Positions 8,499-17,695 of a stretch of 64,000 nucleotides of DNA are shown piece by piece. The notes beneath the pieces are model-generated. The model saw only the letters and a program-made list of their open reading frames with translations, was not told the origin of the DNA and made no database searches. How positions within the stretch are numbered: the stretch's first letter is position 1; every line of letters begins with the position of its first letter. Both the position numbers and the translations under genes were made by a program. This DNA is from JBBWZH01 sp035544115 (GTDB taxonomy: Bacteria; Actinomycetota; Actinomycetes; Mycobacteriales; CADCTP01): assembly GCA_963714145.1 (NCBI GenBank), contig OY970235.1:7192001-7256000 (forward strand), in the 5' to 3' direction.

Positions 8499-10597
8499 TG
8501 GACCGGATCCGGTTCGGCGCCGCCTACTACGCCGAGTACCAGCGCGAGCCCGACATCGAGGCCGACTTCGACCTGATGGCGAAGGCCGGTTTCTCGGTGA
8601 TCCGGGTCGGCGAGTCGGTCTGGTCGACCTGGGAGCCCGAGGACGGCCGGTTCGAGCTGGACTGGCTGGAACCGGTCCTGGACGCCGCCTCCCGGCGCGG
8701 CATCGGGGTCATCCTGGGCACACCCACCTACGCGGTGCCGATGTGGCTGGCCCGGCGGTACCCGGAGATCGCCGCCGCGGACGTCTCGGGGCACCGGGTC
8801 GGCTGGGGCGCCCGGCAGGAGGTCGACTTCGCGCACGCCGCGTACCGGTTCCACGCCGAGCGGGTGATCCGCGCGGTGATCGGCCGGTACGCCGACCACC
8901 CGGCGGTCATCGGCTACCAGGTGGACAACGAACCGGGCCCGCGGCTGCTCTACAACACCGACGTCGTCGAGAGGTTCGTGGACTGGCTGCGCCACCGCTA
9001 CGGCACCGTCGAGCGGCTGAACGAGGAGTGGGGCCTCGCCTACTGGTCGCACCGGCTGGCGCGGTGGAGCGAGCTGTGGCGCCCGGAGGGGAACTTCCAG
9101 CCGCAGTACGACCTGGCCTGGCGGCGCTTCCAGGCGGAGCAGGTCAGCGAGTTCATCGGCTGGCAGGCGGGCGTGGTCCGGGAGATCACCGGCGGCCGCG
9201 GCTTCGTCACCACCTGCATCTCCTACGACCAGCCCGGCGTCGAGGACGTCGAGCTGAGCCGGCCGCTCGACGTGGCGTCCGGCAACGCCTACTACGAGAT
9301 GCAGGACTCGCTGCGGCACCCCAGCGACCTGGCCCGCTCGACCGGCCTGATGGGCTGGGTGGTGCGCGGGCCGTGGGCCGTCACCCAGCTCGCGGACCTC
9401 ATGTACTCCTCCAAGCAGGCGCCGTTCCTGGTCACCGAGACCAACGCCGGCCCGATCGGCTTCGCCGCCATGAACGAGTCCGGGTACGACGGCCAGTGGC
9501 GCCAGGTGGCCTGGCTGCTGGTGGCCCGCGGGGCGCGCCTGGTCCAGTACTGGCACTGGAACACGCTGCCCTACGGCGCCGAGACGTACTGGGGCGGCGT
9601 ACTGCCGCACAGCGGTATCCCGGGCCGCGCCTACCGCGAGATCGCGCGCATCGGGTCGGAACTGCGCGACGCCGGCGACGCCTTCACCGCGGCCGAACCG
9701 GACTACGACGTCGCGGTCCTGTACGACTCCGACAGCAAGTTCGCCCTCTCGACGCAGGGCCCGCTGCGGGGTGCGCCGTTCGGCGACCCGGACTCCTACC
9801 GGCACATCGTGGCCGCGTTCTGCCGCGGCAGCTTCGACGCGAAGCGGCAGCAGCGGATCGTCCGGCCGCAGCAGCTGCTGCCGTCGCGGGGCGGCCAGCT
9901 CACCCCGGCCGGGGCGGCGGCCCGGTACCCGGTGCTGGTCGCCGCCGCCTTCTACACCGCGGCCGACGAGGACCTGGGGTTCCTGATCGACTACGCGCAC
10001 GCCGGCGGTCACCTCGTCGCCGGCCCGCGGACCGGCTACGGGGACGTCGAGGGGCGGGCGCGCACCGAGCGGGCACCGGCCCGGATCGCCGACGCGGCCG
10101 GCGTCTGGTACGACGAGACGGCCTCGCTGCCCGAGCCGGTGCCGGCGGGCGGCGCCCTGCGGGGGGCGGCCACCGGGTACGCCGAGGGCCTGGTCAGCAC
10201 CGGCGCTCAGGTCCTCTCCTCCTACCGGCACCCGCACCTCGGCCGCTGGGCCGCGGTGACCACGAACCGGCACGGTGCCGGCCGGATCACCGTGGTCGGC
10301 ACCGTCCCGGACCAGGAGCTCGCCGCCGGCCTGGTGCGGTGGCTGGTTCCCGAGCCGGTGGGCGGCTGGACGACCGGGGCGACGGTCACCGTGTCGACCT
10401 GCACGGTGCCGACCGGTGCCGGCGCGGCCGGCGGCCGGCTGCACGTCGTGCACAACTGGAGCTGGGACGAGGCCACCGCCACCGCCGCCGCGAAGGTGAC
10501 CGACCTGCTCACCGGCGAGAGCCACCGGCCCGGCGAGCCGATCCCGCTCGGCCCGTGGGACGTCCGGCTGCTGCGCAGCGCCGGACCCGATGACTGA
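8498..10597 (+). CDS. Glycoside hydrolase family 42 beta-galactosidase
   Basis: This 699-residue enzyme has the standard GH42 length and order. The N-terminus FGAAYYAEYQ leads into the catalytic barrel, with acid/base Glu145 in VDNEPGP and nucleophile Glu314 in LVTETNAGP. The trimerisation and C-terminal beta domains follow. The start ATG 8498 overlaps the GH43 stop by one base. It should remove terminal beta-galactose from imported galacto-oligosaccharides such as galactan or arabinogalactan fragments. No signal peptide is present, which fits intracellular action downstream of the importer. Confidence 0.95.
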   Translation: MDRIRFGAAYYAEYQREPDIEADFDLMAKAGFSVIRVGESVWSTWEPEDGRFELDWLEPVLDAASRRGIGVILGTPTYAVPMWLARRYPEIAAADVSGHRVGWGARQEVDFAHAAYRFHAERVIRAVIGRYADHPAVIGYQVDNEPGPRLLYNTDVVERFVDWLRHRYGTVERLNEEWGLAYWSHRLARWSELWRPEGNFQPQYDLAWRRFQAEQVSEFIGWQAGVVREITGGRGFVTTCISYDQPGVEDVELSRPLDVASGNAYYEMQDSLRHPSDLARSTGLMGWVVRGPWAVTQLADLMYSSKQAPFLVTETNAGPIGFAAMNESGYDGQWRQVAWLLVARGARLVQYWHWNTLPYGAETYWGGVLPHSGIPGRAYREIARIGSELRDAGDAFTAAEPDYDVAVLYDSDSKFALSTQGPLRGAPFGDPDSYRHIVAAFCRGSFDAKRQQRIVRPQQLLPSRGGQLTPAGAAARYPVLVAAAFYTAADEDLGFLIDYAHAGGHLVAGPRTGYGDVEGRARTERAPARIADAAGVWYDETASLPEPVPAGGALRGAATGYAEGLVSTGAQVLSSYRHPHLGRWAAVTTNRHGAGRITVVGTVPDQELAAGLVRWLVPEPVGGWTTGATVTVSTCTVPTGAGAAGGRLHVVHNWSWDEATATAAAKVTDLLTGESHRPGEPIPLGPWDVRLLRSAGPDD

Positions 10598-13523
10598 CCG
10601 GGACGTTGCCCCGTCGACCGCCGGCGCTGACGCCGCCGCCGGGGGCCCGGGCGAGGCGGTGCCGACGGTCACCGCGGTCCGCTTCGAGCACCACCGCACC
10701 GCGGTCGGCATCGGGGAGCGCGCGCCGCGGCTGTCCTGGCGGGTGGCGGACGCGCCGGACGGGTGGTGCCAGGCCGGCTACGAGGTCCTGGTCGCCCGCC
10801 CGACCCCGGGCCGCCTCGATGTCGACGGCCCGGCCCTGGGCCGCATCGATGTCGACGGCGCGGCCTCGGGCCGCCTCGATGTCGATGGCGCGGTCTCGAG
10901 CCGAGTCGGCGGCGACCGCGCGGGCTCGGGCCGTATCGACGGCCCGGCCCCGGACCGTATCGACGGCGACGGCGCGGCCTCGGGCCGCATCGACGGCGAC
11001 GGCGCGGCCTCGGGCCGCGTCGACTCGCCGGACTCGGTGCTGGTGCCGTGGCCGGCGGCGCCGCTGGCCTCCCGCGAGCGGCGCACCGTGCAGGTGCGGG
11101 TCTGGGGCGCCGGCGGGCAGCCGTCGGCGTGGAGCGAGCCGGCGGTGGTGGAGGCCGGGCTGCTCGACCCGTCCGACTGGCAGGCCCGGCTGATCGAGCC
11201 CGACTCCGACCCCGAACCCGACCCCCGCCCGGACCGGGACTCCGACCCGGGCCCGGGCCCGGTGCCGATGCTGCGCCGCGGCTTCGTGCTGGACGCCGGC
11301 ATCGTCGCCGCGCGCCTGTACATCACCGCCCGCGGGATCTACCAGGCGGAGATCAACGGGCAGCGGGTCGGCGCGGACGCGTTCGCGCCCGGCTGGACGA
11401 GCTACCAGCACCGGCTGCGCTACCAGACCTACGACGTCACCGCGCTGCTGGCGCCCGGGGAGAACGTGGTCGGGGCGATGGTCGCCGACGGCTGGTACCG
11501 CGGCCGGCTCACCTTCGAGCCCGGCAAGCGGAACGTCTACGGCGACCGCTGCGGCCTGCTGGCGCAACTGGAGGTCACGCTGGCCGACGGCCGGACGGTC
11601 GTGGTCGGCACCGACGCCGGCTGGCGGTCGTGCACCGGCCCGGTCCGCTCCGCCGACCTGTACGACGGCGAGCACCACGACGCCACGGCGGAACAGCCGG
11701 GCTGGTCGGCCCCGGCGTTCGACGACGGCGGGTGGGCCGGCTGCCGGGTCGCCGACCTCGACCTGACCACGCTGGTCGCGCCGGACGGTCCGGCGGTCCG
11801 GGCCACCCAGGAGCTGGCCGTGCGCGAGGTGCTCAGCGCGCCGTCCGGGGCGCGGCTGCTCGACTTCGGCCAGAACCTCGTCGGCCGGCTGCGGATCCGG
11901 GTCAGCGGCCCGCGCGGCGCCGTGGTGCGGCTGCGGCACGCGGAGGTGCTGGAGCACGGCGAGCTCGGGGTCCGGCCGCTGCGCACCGCCGCCGCCACCG
12001 ACAGCTACACCCTGCGCGGCGACCCGGCCGGGGAGGAGTGGGAGCCGCGGTTCACCTTCCACGGCTTCCGCTACGCCGAGGTCACCGGCTGGCCCGGGGA
12101 GTTCCACGCCGGGGACGTGACCGCGGTGGTCTACCACTCCGACCTGGAGCGCACCGGCTGGTTCGAGTGCTCCGACGAGCTGCTGACCCGGCTGCACGAG
12201 AACGTGGTGTGGGGCATGCGGGGCAACGTCCTGGACCTGCCCACCGACTGCCCGCAGCGCGACGAGCGCCTGGGCTGGACCGGTGACATCCAGGTGTTCG
12301 CGGCGACCGCGAGCTACCTCTACGACTGCGCCGGCTTCCTGTCGTCCTGGCTGAAGGACCTGACCGCCGACCAGCTGCCGGACGGGACGGTGCCGCTGTT
12401 CGTGCCCAGGGTGGACCTGCCCGGGCCGTTGCGCGAGAACGCCGCCCAGGCCGGCTGGGGCGACGCGGCCGTGCTCGTGCCCTGGGCGCTCTACCAGCGC
12501 TTCGGGGACGCCGACGTGCTGCGCCGCCAGTACCCCGGCATGCGCGCCTGGGTGGACGGCCGGACCGCGGTGCTCGGCCCCGGCTCGCTGTTCCACACGC
12601 CGGCGTTCCAGCTCGGTGACTGGCTCGACCCCGCCGCCCCGCCGGACAACCCCGCGGCGGCCAGCACCGATCCCGTCCTGGTCGCCACGGCGTACCGGGT
12701 GCGGGTCGCCCGGGTGCTGTCGGAGATCGCCTCGGTGCTCGGCGCGGACGCGGACGCGGCCCGGTACGCCGAGCTGGCCGAGGGCGTCCTCGACGCGTTC
12801 CACCAGGAGTACGTGAGCCCCAACGGGCGGCTGGCCGGCGACTCGCAGACCGCCTACGCGCTGGCGCTGGAGTTCGCGCTGCTGCCCGCGGAGCGCCAGC
12901 GCCGGCGGGCCGCCGAGCGGCTGGTGCAGGTGGTCCGCCGGCAGCGGCACCGCATCGCCACCGGCTTCCTCGGCACCCCGCTGATCTGCGACGCCCTCAC
13001 CACCGCCGGGGCCCTGGACGACGCCTACCAGCTGCTGCTGCAGACCGAGTGCCCGTCCTGGCTGTACCCGGTCACGATGGGCGCGACCACGGTCTGGGAA
13101 CGCTGGGACAGCATGCTCCCGGACGGCAGCATCAACCCGGGCGAGATGACCTCGTTCAACCACTACGCGCTCGGCGCGGTGGCCGACTGGATGCACCGCG
13201 TGCTCGGCGGGCTGGCCCCCGGCGCACCCGGATACCGCACGGTGCTGGTGGCGCCCCGGCCGGGCGGCGGCATCACCTGGGCCAGGACGGCGCACCGCAC
13301 CCCCTACGGGCTGGCCGAGGTCTCCTGGCGGCGGGCGAGCGGGCGGCTCACGCTGGACGTGCTCGTGCCCACCGGCACGACGGCCCTGGTCACGCTGCCC
13401 GGGGCGGCGCCGGCACCGGCCGGCCCCGGCCGGCACCGGTTCGACTGCGCCTACCGCGACCCGGACGAGGACCCCACCTGGGTCCCCCCGTGGCCACCCC
13501 CGGCCGACCAGGAGGCACGATGA
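10590..13523 (+). CDS. Glycoside hydrolase family 78 alpha-L-rhamnosidase with repeat expansion
   Basis: This 977-residue protein overlaps the GH42 stop by 8 bases. The family core is clear: the N-terminal sandwich (APRLSWRV), the rhamnosidase N domain (RLYITARGIYQAEING), the barrel with CPQRDERLGWTGD containing the general acid Glu, and the C-terminal domain. It is cytoplasmic and should release L-rhamnose from rhamnogalacturonan-type oligomers. Two low-complexity insertions are odd. One is about seven copies of a 10-residue GRIDVDGAAS-like unit (residues 74-141); the other is a Pro-Asp-rich stretch near residues 202-226. Both sit in the N-terminal sandwich, away from the active site. Confidence 0.93.
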   Translation: MTDRDVAPSTAGADAAAGGPGEAVPTVTAVRFEHHRTAVGIGERAPRLSWRVADAPDGWCQAGYEVLVARPTPGRLDVDGPALGRIDVDGAASGRLDVDGAVSSRVGGDRAGSGRIDGPAPDRIDGDGAASGRIDGDGAASGRVDSPDSVLVPWPAAPLASRERRTVQVRVWGAGGQPSAWSEPAVVEAGLLDPSDWQARLIEPDSDPEPDPRPDRDSDPGPGPVPMLRRGFVLDAGIVAARLYITARGIYQAEINGQRVGADAFAPGWTSYQHRLRYQTYDVTALLAPGENVVGAMVADGWYRGRLTFEPGKRNVYGDRCGLLAQLEVTLADGRTVVVGTDAGWRSCTGPVRSADLYDGEHHDATAEQPGWSAPAFDDGGWAGCRVADLDLTTLVAPDGPAVRATQELAVREVLSAPSGARLLDFGQNLVGRLRIRVSGPRGAVVRLRHAEVLEHGELGVRPLRTAAATDSYTLRGDPAGEEWEPRFTFHGFRYAEVTGWPGEFHAGDVTAVVYHSDLERTGWFECSDELLTRLHENVVWGMRGNVLDLPTDCPQRDERLGWTGDIQVFAATASYLYDCAGFLSSWLKDLTADQLPDGTVPLFVPRVDLPGPLRENAAQAGWGDAAVLVPWALYQRFGDADVLRRQYPGMRAWVDGRTAVLGPGSLFHTPAFQLGDWLDPAAPPDNPAAASTDPVLVATAYRVRVARVLSEIASVLGADADAARYAELAEGVLDAFHQEYVSPNGRLAGDSQTAYALALEFALLPAERQRRRAAERLVQVVRRQRHRIATGFLGTPLICDALTTAGALDDAYQLLLQTECPSWLYPVTMGATTVWERWDSMLPDGSINPGEMTSFNHYALGAVADWMHRVLGGLAPGAPGYRTVLVAPRPGGGITWARTAHRTPYGLAEVSWRRASGRLTLDVLVPTGTTALVTLPGAAPAPAGPGRHRFDCAYRDPDEDPTWVPPWPPPADQEAR
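10809..11012 (+). repeat. 30-bp tandem repeat inside the GH78 gene
   Basis: About seven in-frame units encode GRLDVDGPAL, GRIDVDGAAS, GRLDVDGAVS, SRVGGDRAGS, GRIDGPAP, DRIDGDGAAS and GRIDGDGAAS. They end at the conserved GRVDSPDSVLVPW of the family. Units differ mostly by single bases, so expansion by slippage or unequal exchange is likely. Confidence 0.85.
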
Positions 13524-13863
13524 CGACCCCGACCCGCTGCCGCGCCGGCCGGTCGCAGCCGGAATGAGCCGACGGACCGACCGGGCCCCAGCCCGTCGCC
13601 GACCGACGCGCACGTCTCGTTCGTACGTCAGCTACGTCCGGTGACGTAGCGGCGGAATGCGCTCGCCGTCGGACGCCACGGCTGCTCCTGGCGCCCGACA
13701 ATGGGTGCGTGCAGACCCACGACCTCCGAGACCCGGTGGCGGGGAGTCGTGTCCCGCGCCGGGTGGCCGCACTGGCCGGTGTCGTGGCTCCCGGGCGGGT
13801 GCCCGGTCGGTCCGCTCCGTTCGATGCCGACCATGCCGGCATCCCGGCCGATCCGGCTGCGTG
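13524..13863. other. Intergenic region between the glycosidase operon and kinase operon
   Basis: This stretch holds the palindromic operator at 13632-13649 and no convincing long gene. A 15-codon frame (ATG 13520 to TGA 13567) overlaps the rhamnosidase stop by ATGA and follows a good GGAGG site. It is probably the remnant of a lost next cistron rather than a gene. No strong transcription terminator was seen. Confidence 0.4.
13632..13649. promoter_or_regulatory. Palindromic operator CTACGTC-N4-GACGTAG
   Basis: A perfect 7-bp inverted repeat with a CGGT spacer lies about 215 bases upstream of the histidine kinase start. A closely similar imperfect copy lies at 15741-15758 before the ABC transporter genes. 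The size and symmetry fit the binding site of a dimeric NarL/DesR-type response regulator, and the regulator encoded at 15063 is the natural candidate. Binding is inferred. Confidence 0.55.
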
Positions 13864-15066
13864 ATGCGCATGTCGCAGGAAGGCCTGGCGACACCGCCGC
13901 CGGCTGCGGCCGCGTGGTCCCGGCCTGGCCGGTTTCCGGGGTGGGTCCCGGACGCGCTCGCCGGGGTGGTGGTGACCGCGCTGCTGCTCGCGATCTCAGC
14001 GCACGTTCCCGCCGCCGAGCCGGGCGTACGACGGCTGGACGTATTCGGCTATTTCCTGCTGGTCGCCGCGGGGGTGTCGATGGCGGCGTGCCGCCGCTGG
14101 CCGCGGACGGTGACCGCGGTGGCGACGGCCGTGCTGTGCCTGTTCCTCGTGCGGCACTATCCGAACGGGCCGGTGTGGGCGATCGGCTGGGTGGCGCTGG
14201 GCGCGTTGAGTTGGCGGGCCAGCCGCCGCACCGCCGCGCTCGGCGTGGTGGGCATGCTGGCCGCGTTGAGCGTGGCGGCCGTGGTCGGGGGAAGCGGCGG
14301 GCTGCTGTCGCCGCTGGTGTTCCTCGGCTGGTCGGCGGCCGCGGTGCTGCTGGGTGAGGCGCTGCGCAACCGGCGCAGCCTGCTGCTCGGTCTGCAGGAA
14401 CGGGCCCGGTTCCTGGAACGCAGCCGCGAGGAGGAGGCGGGGCGGCGGGTCGCGGAGGAGCGGCTGCGGATCGCGCGGGACCTGCACGACGGGGTGGCGC
14501 ACGCGATGGCCACCATCAACGTGCAGGCGGCCGCGGCGGCGCATGTGCTGGATCGGCGCCCCGACGCGGCGCGGGCGGCGTTGGCCGCGATCGCGCGGGC
14601 CAGCGGCGAAGTGCTCGACGAGCTGACCGCGATGCTGACCCTGCTGCGTCAGGACGGCCAGCCGGCCGAGCGGGCTCCCACTCCCGGGCTGGCCGACATC
14701 GCGCGGTTGGCGGCCTCCAGCGGTGTGGCCGGGCTGAGCGTCGAGGTCAGCGTCGCCGACCCGGCCCCGGTGGTGCCTGCTGTCATCGGGACCGCGGCCT
14801 ACCGGGTCGTGCAGGAGTCGCTGACCAACGTGCTGCGGCACTCCCGCGCGACCACCGTGCGGGTTCGGCTGACGCCCGGCCCGGAGGCGGGGCTGGTGGT
14901 CAGCGTCGTCGACCCGGGGCCGGCGGAACTCGACGGGGCGACCGGGAGTGGCGTGGGCCTACGGGGCATGCGCGAGCGGGTCGCCACGACCGGCGGCCGG
15001 TTGCACGCCGGACCGACCCTGACCGGCGGGTTCGAGGTCCGCGCCGAATGGAACGGGCGGGCGTGA
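13864..15066 (+). CDS. Sensor histidine kinase, NarL-type (HisKA_3)
   Basis: This membrane kinase of about 400 residues begins at ATG 13864 (ATG 13870 and GTG 13861 are alternatives). Several transmembrane helices fill residues about 20-170. The dimerisation/phosphoacceptor box IARDLHDGVAHAM follows, with His208, and the C-terminal ATPase domain shows VVQESLTNVLRHS (N box) and GVGLRGMRERV (G box). It resembles DesK/LiaS-type kinases that sense membrane or cell-envelope state. Its stop overlaps the regulator gene, so the two are a cognate pair. The signal is unknown; the adjacent exporter suggests an envelope stress or a toxic compound. Confidence 0.92.
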   Translation: MRMSQEGLATPPPAAAAWSRPGRFPGWVPDALAGVVVTALLLAISAHVPAAEPGVRRLDVFGYFLLVAAGVSMAACRRWPRTVTAVATAVLCLFLVRHYPNGPVWAIGWVALGALSWRASRRTAALGVVGMLAALSVAAVVGGSGGLLSPLVFLGWSAAAVLLGEALRNRRSLLLGLQERARFLERSREEEAGRRVAEERLRIARDLHDGVAHAMATINVQAAAAAHVLDRRPDAARAALAAIARASGEVLDELTAMLTLLRQDGQPAERAPTPGLADIARLAASSGVAGLSVEVSVADPAPVVPAVIGTAAYRVVQESLTNVLRHSRATTVRVRLTPGPEAGLVVSVVDPGPAELDGATGSGVGLRGMRERVATTGGRLHAGPTLTGGFEVRAEWNGRA

Positions 15067-15725
15067 TCCGGGTCCTGCTGGCCGACGACCAGCCGCTGGT
15101 CCGGGCCGGGTTCGCGATGATCCTCGACGCCGAGGACGACATCGCCGTGGTCGGTCAGGCCGACGACGGAGCCACCGCGCTCACGCTGATCGCGGCGACC
15201 CGACCCGACGTGGTGTTGATGGATGTCCGGATGCCCGGCATGGACGGTCTGGCCGCCACCCGCGCGATCGTCGCCGACGAGGCGTTCATGGCGGTGCGGA
15301 TCATCATCCTGACCACGTTCGAACTGGACGAGTACGTGTTCGCGGCGTTGCACGCCGGGGCCAGCGGGTTCCTGGTCAAGCACACCCAGCCCACCGAGCT
15401 CATCCGGGCGGTGCGTGCGGTCGACCGCGGCGACGCGCTGCTCTCACCGAGCGTGACCAGGCGGCTGATCGCGGAGTTCACCGCACGGCCCGCCCGCCCG
15501 GCGCTGACCCCACCGGCGATGAGCGTGCTCACCGACCGCGAGCGGGAGGTGGTCGCCCTCGTCGCGCAGGGCCTGACCAACGACGAGATCGCGGCCGAAC
15601 TGGTGCTCAGCCCCGCCACCGCGCGCACCCACGTCAGCCGGGCGATGGTGAAACTCCAGGCCCGCGACCGCGCCCAGTTGGTCGTCTTCGCCTACCAGAG
15701 CGGTCTGGTCCGACCGAACGCCTGA
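15063..15725 (+). CDS. Response regulator, NarL/FixJ family
   Basis: A REC domain (MIRVLLADDQPLV) is followed by a LuxR-type DNA-binding domain (LTDREREVVALVAQGLTNDEIA). The phosphoacceptor is the Asp in VVLMDVRMP, Asp54 when counted from GTG 15063. That start gives a GTGA overlap with the kinase stop and the usual family N-terminus. ATG 15048 would add five residues and is the alternative. The conserved Thr (LTTF) and Lys (LVKHT) of the REC switch are present. It is likely phosphorylated by the kinase upstream and controls its own operon and the following exporter through the shared palindrome. Confidence 0.92.
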   Translation: MIRVLLADDQPLVRAGFAMILDAEDDIAVVGQADDGATALTLIAATRPDVVLMDVRMPGMDGLAATRAIVADEAFMAVRIIILTTFELDEYVFAALHAGASGFLVKHTQPTELIRAVRAVDRGDALLSPSVTRRLIAEFTARPARPALTPPAMSVLTDREREVVALVAQGLTNDEIAAELVLSPATARTHVSRAMVKLQARDRAQLVVFAYQSGLVRPNA

Positions 15726-15740
15726 CCGGCGTATCCGCGC

Positions 15741-15758
15741 GTACGGCACTGGACGTAG
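15741..15758. promoter_or_regulatory. Second, imperfect copy of the 7-4-7 operator
   Basis: GTACGGC-ACTG-GACGTAG keeps the right arm exactly and two mismatches fall in the left arm, compared with the palindrome at 13632. It lies 105 bases upstream of the exporter ATPase gene and just after the regulator gene. This links the two-component system to the exporter. Confidence 0.45.
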
Positions 15759-15862
15759 CCGCAAGTTACGCAGCAGCACCGACGACAGTCCCGCTCCAGG
15801 CCGCGAGGGTTGATCGCGACGGTGGACCACCACTTCGGTCCGCCCGGAGCAAGGGAGCGAGC

Positions 15863-16783
15863 ATGGCAGCGCTGCCGCCAGCAGCCATCGAGGTCGCCGG
15901 GCTGAGCAAGTCCTACGGCACCCACATCGCGGTCGACGACGTGTCCTTCGCGGTGCGGCCCGGATCGGTCACCGGGTTCCTGGGCCCGAACGGCGCGGGC
16001 AAGTCGACCACGCTGCGGATGCTGGTGGGCCTGACCCGGCCCAGCGACGGCCGATCCACCGTCCTCGGTGTCCCCTACCAGCAGCTGCCGAACCCGGGCC
16101 GCCGCGTCGGAGTGCTGCTGGACGCCTCCGCGCAGCACACCGGCCGCACCGGCCGCGAGGTGCTCACCCTCGGCGCGATGCTGATGGGCCTGCCCACCAC
16201 CCGGGTGGACGAGATGGTCGAGCTCGTCGGGCTCACGCCGGCCGAAGCGGGCCGCCGCACCGGCACCTACTCGCTCGGGATGCGGCAGCGGCTGGGCATC
16301 GCGCACGCTCTGCTCGGCCGGCCCCAGGTGCTGATCCTGGACGAGCCGGCCAACGGCCTGGACCCGGCCGGCATCCACTGGATGCGGGGCCTGCTGCGCG
16401 AGTTCGCCGACGCGGGCGGTGCGGTGCTGCTGTCGTCGCACCTGCTGCGCGAGATCGAGGTCATCGCCGACGAACTGGTGGTGATCGGCCGCGGCCGACT
16501 CGTCGCCCAGGGCAGCAAGCACGACCTGCTGTCTGCCGCCGGCACCTTCGTCCGCGCCGCGGACGACAGCGAGCTGGCCGCCGCCCTGCACGCCGCGGGC
16601 ATCGAATTCCGGCCGGCCGGCGACGGTGGCTACACCAGCCCGGCCAACGCCGAGACGATCGCCCGCGCCGCCACGCACGCCGGCGTGACGCTCACCGAGC
16701 TGCGGCCCGTCGACGGCGGTGGCCTGGAAGAGCTGTTCCTGCAGCTGACCGCCGGCGACGCGCGAGAGGACGTGACCGCATGA
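15863..16783 (+). CDS. ABC exporter ATP-binding protein
   Basis: This 306-residue ATPase is of the ABC-2/drug-exporter (CcmA/NatA) type. It shows Walker A GPNGAGKST, signature YSLGMRQRLGIA, Walker B VLILDEPANGLDP and H-loop SSHLLREI. The C-terminal extension of about 80 residues is usual for this subfamily. The start ATG 15863 has AAGGGAGC upstream. It overlaps the permease gene by four bases and is probably induced through the two-component system encoded just before it. Substrate unknown; drug or antimicrobial peptide export is a family-based guess. Confidence 0.93.
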   Translation: MAALPPAAIEVAGLSKSYGTHIAVDDVSFAVRPGSVTGFLGPNGAGKSTTLRMLVGLTRPSDGRSTVLGVPYQQLPNPGRRVGVLLDASAQHTGRTGREVLTLGAMLMGLPTTRVDEMVELVGLTPAEAGRRTGTYSLGMRQRLGIAHALLGRPQVLILDEPANGLDPAGIHWMRGLLREFADAGGAVLLSSHLLREIEVIADELVVIGRGRLVAQGSKHDLLSAAGTFVRAADDSELAAALHAAGIEFRPAGDGGYTSPANAETIARAATHAGVTLTELRPVDGGGLEELFLQLTAGDAREDVTA

Positions 16784-17574
16784 CCACGCCGACAACCGCC
16801 ACCGCACAACGGCCCGCCGCTACCCGGGAAGCTGGCATCCCGTTCGGCCGGCTGCTGCGTACCGAACTGCGAAAGCTCACCGACACCCGGGCCAGCCGGT
16901 GGCTGCTGATCGCGATCGTCGCGGCCACCCCGCTCGTGGTCGCGGTGATGCTGTTCGTCGCCGCACCCGAAGACCTGACCTTCAACCAGTTCGTCGACTT
17001 CACCCAGACGCCGCAGAAGATCCTGCTGCCCGCGCTCGCGATACTGGCGATGACCAGCGAATGGAGCCAGCGCACCGGCCTGGTCACCTTCACCCTCGTC
17101 CCGGACCGGCGGCGGGTGCTGCTGGCGAAGTTCACCGCCGTGCTCGCGCTCGGACTCCTGGCGATCACGGTCGCGTTCGCCGCCGCCGGGATCGGCAACG
17201 TGCTCGGCGCCGGACTGCGGCACGGCGACGGCAGCTGGACCTTCGGCCTGGCCGGGTTCGGCGAGATCACCCTGGTCCAGGTGATCGGGCTGGTGGAGGG
17301 CATGGCTTTCGGGATGGTGCTGCTGATCACCGCCGGCGCGATCATCGCCTACTACGTGGCGCCCAGCCTGTGGAGCGTGCTGTTCACCGCCACCGCGTCG
17401 CTGCAGACGATCGCGCCGTGGTTCGACCTGAACAAGGCCTCGGGGGCCCTCTACGACCAGGACATCACCGGCAAAGGCTGGCTGCAACTGCTCGTCGCCG
17501 CGGCGATCTGGATCGCCGTCCCGCTCGCCTTCGGCGTCTGGCGGGTCAGCCGCACCGAAGTCAAGTCCAGCTGA
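16780..17574 (+). CDS. ABC-2 type exporter permease
   Basis: This 264-residue protein has about six hydrophobic segments and the usual cytoplasmic N-terminus (FGRLLRTELRKLTDTRASRW) of ABC-2 permeases. It contains the conserved EWSQRTGLVTFTLVPDRRR loop, typical of actinomycete permeases of this class. It starts at ATG 16780 inside an ATGA overlap with the ATPase. The two should form a half-size exporter that dimerises in the membrane. It is the last gene of this transcription unit; the next gene runs the other way. Confidence 0.9.
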   Translation: MTTPTTATAQRPAATREAGIPFGRLLRTELRKLTDTRASRWLLIAIVAATPLVVAVMLFVAAPEDLTFNQFVDFTQTPQKILLPALAILAMTSEWSQRTGLVTFTLVPDRRRVLLAKFTAVLALGLLAITVAFAAAGIGNVLGAGLRHGDGSWTFGLAGFGEITLVQVIGLVEGMAFGMVLLITAGAIIAYYVAPSLWSVLFTATASLQTIAPWFDLNKASGALYDQDITGKGWLQLLVAAAIWIAVPLAFGVWRVSRTEVKSS

Positions 17575-17695
17575 CCAACCGGACCCAGACCACCATGAGC
17601 ATCGCCATACCGCCGGTGGTCACACCCCGGTTCCGCAGTGCGGGCGCAGCTGCCGGAGGCCACCGGATTGTCAGCCAGCGCGACCAGAGCTCCGG

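Noticed and set aside
10809..11012. CRISPR-like or regulatory repeat array
   Set aside because: The units are 30 bp, in frame and without spacers; they are coding repeats within GH78.
13520..13567. A 15-codon frame after a good ribosome site, overlapping the rhamnosidase stop
   Set aside because: Too short and unconserved by inspection; treated as a cistron remnant and mentioned only in the intergenic note.
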